Positions 12,915-17,133 of a stretch of 17,133 nt of DNA are shown here, piece after piece. A model generated the notes under the pieces. The model saw only the letters and a list, made by a program, of their open reading frames with translations, was not told the origin of the DNA and made no database searches. The DNA comes from UBA5399 sp964464145 (GTDB taxonomy: Bacteria > Bacillota > Clostridia > Christensenellales > Christensenellaceae). Position 1 is the first letter of the stretch. Every line of letters starts with the position of its first letter. A program made the position numbers and the translations under genes. The stretch is taken from the NCBI GenBank assembly GCA_964464145.1, contig CAYXFB010000058.1, forward strand, positions 1 through 17,133, read 5' to 3'.

Positions 12915-13774
12915 ATGAGGTGAGCGCAACCAGAAATATAGATCAGATCGCCGTTGAGATAAACGTCATTAAGGAGCAGGCGCGCAATACCTTGCTGCAG
13001 GCGTCCGTGGAGATCGGCCGCAGGCTGGTGGAAGCCAAAGTGATGATCGGTCACGGTAACTGGAAAAACTGGCTTATAGAGAACGTGGAGTATTCGGAGC
13101 GCACTGCGCAGAACCTGATGTCCATATACCACGAATACGGCCTAAAACCGGCTTCTGAGGCAATGCAAAGTCTGCCCTATACCAAGGCGTTGGAGCTGCT
13201 GAAATTGCCCGGTGCCGAGCGGGAGGAGTTTGTGGAAGCGAATAATGTGGAGGACATGAGCACACGCGAACTTGAGGCTGTAATAAAGGAGCTGAACGAG
13301 GAGCGCAAGAAGAACGCAGACCTGCAGCTTGATATATCTGAGCTTACCAAAACCGGAAATGACATCGCGTCGCGGCTGGAGACCGCCGAAATGGCGTGCA
13401 GGGCCTCGACCGAAAAAGTTAAAGACGCTATTAAGCTGGAAAAAGAGCTCAAGCAGCAAAAGAATGCGGCCCAAAAAAGCGCCGAGGAAGTCGCGCGGCT
13501 GGAACGTGAACTTGCCGAGGTAAAAGGCACAACGCCGGAGCCGGTCACGGTGGAGGTTATCCCGCCGGATATATCTGTGGAACTCAGCCAGCTGAGGGAT
13601 CTCGCAAAACGCGCGCCCAACGAAGAGATAATTAAATTTCGCACGCTATACGGCGAGTTTGAGCGCGTTATAGGCGAGCTGTCAAACACTCTAACGGCAA
13701 TGGCGCCGGAAGATCAGGACAAGTATAAGGGCGCGCTGAGGGCGGCCTGCAGGCGCATAAGCGACAGTTTATAA
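12911..13774 (+). CDS. DUF3102-family protein with long coiled coil
   Basis: 287 residues. The DUF3102 part (about 8-105) includes QASVEIGRRLVEAKVMIGHG, then NWKNWLIENVEYSERTAQNL, and MSIYHEYG. This looks like a DNA-binding helical domain related to those of plasmid and phage partition or regulatory proteins. It is followed by an uninterrupted coiled coil (about 115-205, rich in Lys, Glu and Leu) and a helical C-terminal domain ending in RAACRRISDSL. It overlaps the PcfJ-like gene by four bases. DUF3102 proteins occur in many Firmicutes phages near replication genes, but their function is not known. Confidence 0.88.
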   Translation: MNEVSATRNIDQIAVEINVIKEQARNTLLQASVEIGRRLVEAKVMIGHGNWKNWLIENVEYSERTAQNLMSIYHEYGLKPASEAMQSLPYTKALELLKLPGAEREEFVEANNVEDMSTRELEAVIKELNEERKKNADLQLDISELTKTGNDIASRLETAEMACRASTEKVKDAIKLEKELKQQKNAAQKSAEEVARLERELAEVKGTTPEPVTVEVIPPDISVELSQLRDLAKRAPNEEIIKFRTLYGEFERVIGELSNTLTAMAPEDQDKYKGALRAACRRISDSL

Positions 13775-13786
13775 AGGAGAGGGAAA

Positions 13787-14473
13787 ATGAGTATAGCAGA
13801 TTTAAATCTTGAACTGCCCAGTGATGAGGAGATGGACGAGCTCGGTGTTACTCTTGACGAGAACGACATTGCGGAAGCCTATTACTACAGAACTGACAGA
13901 AGCGAAGACGATGATGAGGATACTGAGAACGACGTTAAAGATACCGAGAACAAAGAATCCACAGAGCCACGTAAATGCCGGGTGTGCGGCTGTACCGATG
14001 ACCACGCCTGCGAGGGCGGGTGCTATTGGGTAGAGGACGATCTATGCAGCAGCTGCGTGGGAGCCGAGGAACCGCCGGAGCGCGAACCGGTCATGAGCGT
14101 GTGCCCATTCTGCGAATCTCAGGTGCCCATACAACTTGATATAGCCGCCGAGGGCCAGTATGACCCGGAATACTACGCCATGAATAACTGCACATGCGAG
14201 GATGCCCAGGAGTGGCGCCGCCGCGAGAAAGGCAGATATGAGCGAAATAAATTTGAAGAGTCGGTGGAGCTGCAACTGAGCGCTGTCACCGGAATGGACG
14301 CCGAGGACGAGTGCTTCCGGGCAATCAAAGCTTTGTGCCTCAGCGTCTTTGACGAGGACATTGACAGCTTTTCGGTAAATCTGAACTACGCCGCCAAGCT
14401 CAATGTAAAGAGTAAGAACGGCATGCTGGAGTTTGAGCGCACCGAGGTGCACAAGCAGAAGCGCACGGCGTAA
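13787..14473 (+). CDS. Acidic zinc-finger phage protein
   Basis: 228 residues. An acidic low-complexity N-terminus (to about residue 60, DDDEDTENDVKD and similar) precedes a cysteine-rich module, CRVCGCTDDHACEGGCYWVE, then DLCSSC. This module is a familiar phage zinc-finger signature. A second CPFC and a CTC follow. The C-terminal third is helical (SVELQLSAVTGMDAEDECFR) and ends VHKQKRTA. AAAGGAGAGGG precedes the ATG. The module is known in many Clostridia phage proteins, but its role is unknown. The acidic N-terminus could mimic DNA or bind a basic protein (inference). Confidence 0.8.
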   Translation: MSIADLNLELPSDEEMDELGVTLDENDIAEAYYYRTDRSEDDDEDTENDVKDTENKESTEPRKCRVCGCTDDHACEGGCYWVEDDLCSSCVGAEEPPEREPVMSVCPFCESQVPIQLDIAAEGQYDPEYYAMNNCTCEDAQEWRRREKGRYERNKFEESVELQLSAVTGMDAEDECFRAIKALCLSVFDEDIDSFSVNLNYAAKLNVKSKNGMLEFERTEVHKQKRTA

Positions 14474-14627
14474 CACGAATAATAGCCCGCAAATTCCGAT
14501 GAACCTGCGATACACCCGGTGGGCATTATGAATATATAGCAAACAGATAACAACAGCGGATACGGCCTACAGGCGGCGCAGGACAACGCCTCCGGCCGGA
14601 TGCCGCGAGAGAGGAAACGGAGCGACG
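14474..14627. other. 154-base gap before the replication gene
   Basis: The only sizeable gap in the right half of the operon. It contains the short dyad AGGCG/CGCCT around the CAGGCGGCGC stretch and GC-rich sequence near 14565-14605, then the GGAG ribosome site five bases before the ATG at 14628. There is no convincing promoter. A ten-codon frame at 14499 lacks a ribosome site. Confidence 0.3.
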
Positions 14628-15395
14628 ATGGCAAGACCAACAGAACAAGGCATAAAATATTTTTCCCTTGATGTTGATTACTACATAGACCCGAAATTCG
14701 TGCGTCTACGTTCAGAATTTGGTGTCAAGGGCGAGATATGTGCCGTTAGGGTGCTTTGTGCGATATTCCGCGAGGGGTATTTCACTCTGTGTTCAGATAA
14801 TCTACTGTATAAGCTTGCTGATGAAATGAAATTGACCTATGAGCTCGTTGGGCAGGTTGTGTTGGCTATGGTCCGGTGTGGTCTGCTTGATGAAAAAATG
14901 TATAGGGACAATAACGTACTTACATCGCAAGGTATACAAAAACGTTGGGAAGCTGGAACCAGAAGAAAGAAAAACAGAGACCTCTCAAAGTACTGGCTAC
15001 TAGATATTGACGACAAAAACGCCGAAAATGTATGCAATAACTCAAAAAATGTATGCAGTAATGAACAAATCAAATCAAATCAAATAAAACTAAAGGATGA
15101 TGATGAAAATGATAATAGGTGCTGGAAGCAGCAGCCGAATTCTTCATTCAGCAAGAGAAGACAAAGGGCTGTCACCCGTTTTCAAGAACATTTCTGCATA
15201 TTACCCGGCGGCGAAGCTGATACTGTCATGCTTGATGAGTTCATGGACATGATCACCGAGTTTGACGACGATACGCTGTATACAGCCATAAATCGCGTTG
15301 TTGAGCATAAGCCCAAGTATCCGGTTAGATACGCGCAAACGGCGTGTTATCAGGTGCGTGGCGAGCTTAGAGAGGAAAAGCGCAATGAGGTTTGA
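14628..15395 (+). CDS. Phage replication initiation protein, DUF4373 (Lin1244/Lin1753-like) N-terminus
   Basis: 255 residues. YFSLDVDYYIDPKFVRLRSE, then FGVKGEICAVRVLCAIFREG, is the recognised N-terminal winged-helix-like region of Lin1244/Lin1753-type phage replication proteins. A variable polar linker (about 115-160, with SNQIKLK) follows, then a DnaD-like helical C-terminal part (AVTRFQEHFCILPGGEADTV). It probably binds the phage origin and recruits host helicase; no DnaC-type loader gene is within the window. The linker codons hold iteron-like repeats (15025-15085), so the origin may lie inside the gene. It overlaps rusA by 11 bases. Confidence 0.85.
   Translation: MARPTEQGIKYFSLDVDYYIDPKFVRLRSEFGVKGEICAVRVLCAIFREGYFTLCSDNLLYKLADEMKLTYELVGQVVLAMVRCGLLDEKMYRDNNVLTSQGIQKRWEAGTRRKKNRDLSKYWLLDIDDKNAENVCNNSKNVCSNEQIKSNQIKLKDDDENDNRCWKQQPNSSFSKRRQRAVTRFQEHFCILPGGEADTVMLDEFMDMITEFDDDTLYTAINRVVEHKPKYPVRYAQTACYQVRGELREEKRNEV
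15025..15085. repeat. Iteron-like repeats in the replication gene (candidate origin)
   Basis: Two 16-base direct repeats, AAAATGTATGCAATAA (15025-15040) and AAAATGTATGCAGTAA (15046-15061), differ by one base and start 21 bases apart, two turns of the helix. They are followed directly by four tandem CAAAT units (15066-15085) in an AT-rich tract. Repeats of initiator-binding size plus an AT-rich stretch inside the initiator gene is a common phage origin design. The tandem CAAAT also simply encodes the linker, so coding bias is an alternative. Confidence 0.45.
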
Positions 15396-15810
15396 ATTTA
15401 CAGTGCCCGGAGAGCCGCGCGGCAAAGGGCGGCCACGATTCACAAAGGACGGCAGATCATTTACGCCCAAAGAGACGGTATATTACGAAAATCTTGTCAA
15501 AACATGCTACACGAGCCAGGGCGGACGATATTTTGAGGGTGCGATTAAGGCGCATATAGACGTGTATATGGGCATTCCGCAGAGCAAGCCGGTGAAGCGC
15601 AAGGCGATGATGGCAGCCGGGCAAATCCGCCCCACGAAGGTACCTGATGTGGATAATGTGGCCAAGGTAATACTGGACAGTTTAAATAAAATCGCTTATC
15701 ACGATGACAGTGCCGTTGTGGAGTGCGTGGTGCGCAAGTGGTACGCCGAGCAGCCTTATGTGGATGTGGTGATTGAGACGGTGGAGTATGGGCTGTTGGC
15801 TGGGCAATAG
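15385..15810 (+). CDS. rusA: RusA-family Holliday-junction resolvase
   Basis: 141 residues, MRFEFTVPGEPRGKGRPRFT, the usual RusA opening. The metal-binding acidic residues are all present in VPDVDNVAKVILDSLNKIAY and HDDSAV: D88, D90 and D107 or D108. The enzyme cuts Holliday junctions left by recombination and replication and acts after RecT annealing. I chose the ATG at 15385, with AGAGGA upstream, rather than the open frame from 15298. It overlaps the replication gene by 11 bases. Length and motifs are normal, so it looks intact. Confidence 0.93.
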   Translation: MRFEFTVPGEPRGKGRPRFTKDGRSFTPKETVYYENLVKTCYTSQGGRYFEGAIKAHIDVYMGIPQSKPVKRKAMMAAGQIRPTKVPDVDNVAKVILDSLNKIAYHDDSAVVECVVRKWYAEQPYVDVVIETVEYGLLAGQ

Positions 15811-15878
15811 ACCTAGATGGGCGGTTAGCGTTGACTTGCGTTGACTGTATTAGGATTTTGGGGAAAGGAGGGCGAAAC

Positions 15879-17126
15879 GTGAGCAAATACGTTAAATGGA
15901 GCGAATCTGAAATAGATTATCTAAAGCAGAATATCGGCGCAACATCGATAAAAGGCGTGGCAACGCACCTCGGACGAACAGTATCTGCTGTTCATGATAA
16001 ACTGCACAAGCTCGGATTGAAGACAGGGCGTAACTGGACAGCGGAAGAGGTCGCTTACCTGCAGGACAGCTGGGGAATGGTAGCAATACCCGGGATCGCC
16101 AAGAAGCTAAACAGAAGCGTAAATGCTATCAAGATTAAAGCCTTTAAAGAGGGTCTTGGAGCTCATCTTGACAGCAGCGATAGGGTTTCGCTTAATCAGT
16201 TGCTGGTGGCATTCGATAAATCAGGATCTCGCGGTTCGGGGTACTTCATCGGACAGTTGGAGCGCGCCGGTTGCCCTATAAAATACCACAGAGTAGATAA
16301 GAATCGCTTTAGAGTGATAGATATGGGCGCGTTTTGGAAGTGGGCTGAGCCCAACAAAAATCTTTTTGACTGGGCGAAATTGGAGCCGGGGATACTTGGT
16401 CCCGAGCCGGAGTGGGCAAAGGAAAAGCGCCGGATAGACCAACAAAACAATATTCGTCCGCATAATACACCGTGGACTGGTGGAGATGATAATGCGCTTA
16501 AGACTATGCTGGCGCAGTATAGATACACTTACCGTGACTTGAGCAAATATTTCGGGCGTTCAGAGAGCGCGATAAAGCGCCGTATCCACGATCTGAAGAT
16601 TAAGCATCGGCCATTACGGGCGGCGCCGCGATCTTGGCAAGAAGATGAAGTGCGGATGTTACTGGATATGCACAAGCGCGGTTTCAGTTATGAACAGATA
16701 GCGGACAAGATGGATAGAACTGCGCTGCAGGTGCGTGGAAAACATGAAAACATGGTGCATCCGGAGTGGCAAGCGGATATTCGCAAGCGCAAAAAAGAGG
16801 ATAAGCAGAAGAAAAAGCTGGTAAGAAAATTGCTTTATTTACTCAAGTTGCATCGCAATAGTATGGAATTTGGCGAGTATTGGCAAAAGGATATGTGCAT
16901 GCTGTGGGACGATCTGGACGGTTGCACCGCCGGCGAGAGTAATTGTGATGAGTGCGTCAGCCTGCAGCGTATAAAGCCACAATACTGCCGCCGGTGTGGG
17001 GCACAGGTCATGAGCCGCAAAGAAATAGATATTTGTGAGCGGTGCAAGAAAATCCGCAAGTGGCAGCACCGCAAAAAAGTGGATACGGTTGATAAAATTC
17101 GAGGCCGGGAAAAACAAGCTATATGA
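15879..17126 (+). CDS. Multi-repeat Myb/SANT-like DNA-binding phage protein with zinc motif
   Basis: 415 residues from a GTG start at 15879, preceded by AAAGGAGGG at seven bases; the frame opens at a TTG at 15831 without a ribosome site. Four Myb-like or HTH repeats are visible, at about 7-47, 53-93, 199-241 and 253-292. Each begins with a tryptophan in a WSESE, WTAEE, WTGGD or SWQED element and ends with a SAVHDKL-type recognition helix. Between the second and third repeats lies a MerR-like or winged segment (about 102-165, FRVIDMGAFWKWAEPNKN). The C-terminus has a zinc-ribbon-like set, CRRCG (370-374) and CERCK (386-390), plus CDEC at 356-359. Probably a late or middle transcription regulator. 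It is complete within the window; the next gene would start beyond 17133. Confidence 0.8.
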   Translation: MSKYVKWSESEIDYLKQNIGATSIKGVATHLGRTVSAVHDKLHKLGLKTGRNWTAEEVAYLQDSWGMVAIPGIAKKLNRSVNAIKIKAFKEGLGAHLDSSDRVSLNQLLVAFDKSGSRGSGYFIGQLERAGCPIKYHRVDKNRFRVIDMGAFWKWAEPNKNLFDWAKLEPGILGPEPEWAKEKRRIDQQNNIRPHNTPWTGGDDNALKTMLAQYRYTYRDLSKYFGRSESAIKRRIHDLKIKHRPLRAAPRSWQEDEVRMLLDMHKRGFSYEQIADKMDRTALQVRGKHENMVHPEWQADIRKRKKEDKQKKKLVRKLLYLLKLHRNSMEFGEYWQKDMCMLWDDLDGCTAGESNCDECVSLQRIKPQYCRRCGAQVMSRKEIDICERCKKIRKWQHRKKVDTVDKIRGREKQAI

Positions 17127-17133
17127 AATGAGG

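Noticed and set aside
13177..13689. Serine-rich leftward frame opposite the DUF3102 gene
   Set aside because: Serine runs are the complement of the coiled-coil codons; no ribosome site and no domain.
14499..14531. Ten-codon leader frame (MNLRYTRWAL) before the replication gene
   Set aside because: No ribosome site and no attenuator structure linked to it.
15066..15085. Tandem CAAAT units considered as a CRISPR or phase-variation tract
   Set aside because: Units are too short and too few for CRISPR. A 5-bp unit could shift frame on slippage, but four copies is a weak tract; an origin-related role fits better.

Overview
The window looks like the left arm of a temperate, siphovirus-type phage or prophage from a Firmicute, most likely an anaerobic gut Clostridia-type host. 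The reasons are strong GGAGG-type ribosome sites throughout, heavy use of ATA for isoleucine, and a gene set typical of such phages: tyrosine integrase, XRE repressors, a small-HTH cluster, a Rad50-like ATPase, RecT, an MBL-fold protein, PcfK/PcfJ-like proteins, a DUF3102 protein, a DUF4373-type replication protein, RusA and a Myb-like DNA-binding protein. No structural, packaging or lysis gene is present; they would lie beyond position 17133. No tRNA, rRNA or CRISPR array was seen, and no gene-free stretch exceeds 300 bases.

Layout. Positions 1-112 hold a terminator hairpin and probably the attachment region. Positions 113-4173 are the lysogeny region, read mostly leftward: integrase, a secreted lipoprotein, a 149-residue XRE repressor, a single-span membrane protein and a 67-residue XRE repressor. 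Two rightward small genes are interleaved: one overlaps the end of the first repressor antisense, and the other encodes a two-span membrane protein. A promoter of perfect consensus at 4202-4230, surrounded by three related 17-bp operators, then launches the rightward early operon (4278 to the end): a Cro-like regulator, several small DNA-binding or hypothetical proteins, the recombination block (ATPase, RecT, MBL protein), PcfK/PcfJ, DUF3102, zinc-finger proteins, the replication initiator, RusA and the Myb-repeat protein. The one interruption is an AT-rich island at about 6296-6723, containing a leftward gene with its own promoter and terminator.

How the parts fit. There appear to be two separate immunity circuits side by side. 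The 67-residue repressor and the Cro-like protein face each other across three AGGAC-type 17-bp sites, as in a lambda-like switch. The 149-residue repressor lies next to a different 16-bp operator (ACTCGC-N4-GCGAGT type). That operator occurs twice, each time filling the spacer immediately upstream of a perfect TATAAT: once before the small membrane-protein gene, once at 3885-3900 in front of a rightward promoter that would read antisense through the 67-residue repressor gene. Neither repressor has room for an S24/LexA-type self-cleavage domain. This double circuit, with its membrane proteins and antisense gene, is the most unusual part of the window. Gene functions given by family name rest on recognised motifs; the regulatory wiring is inference from sequence geometry.
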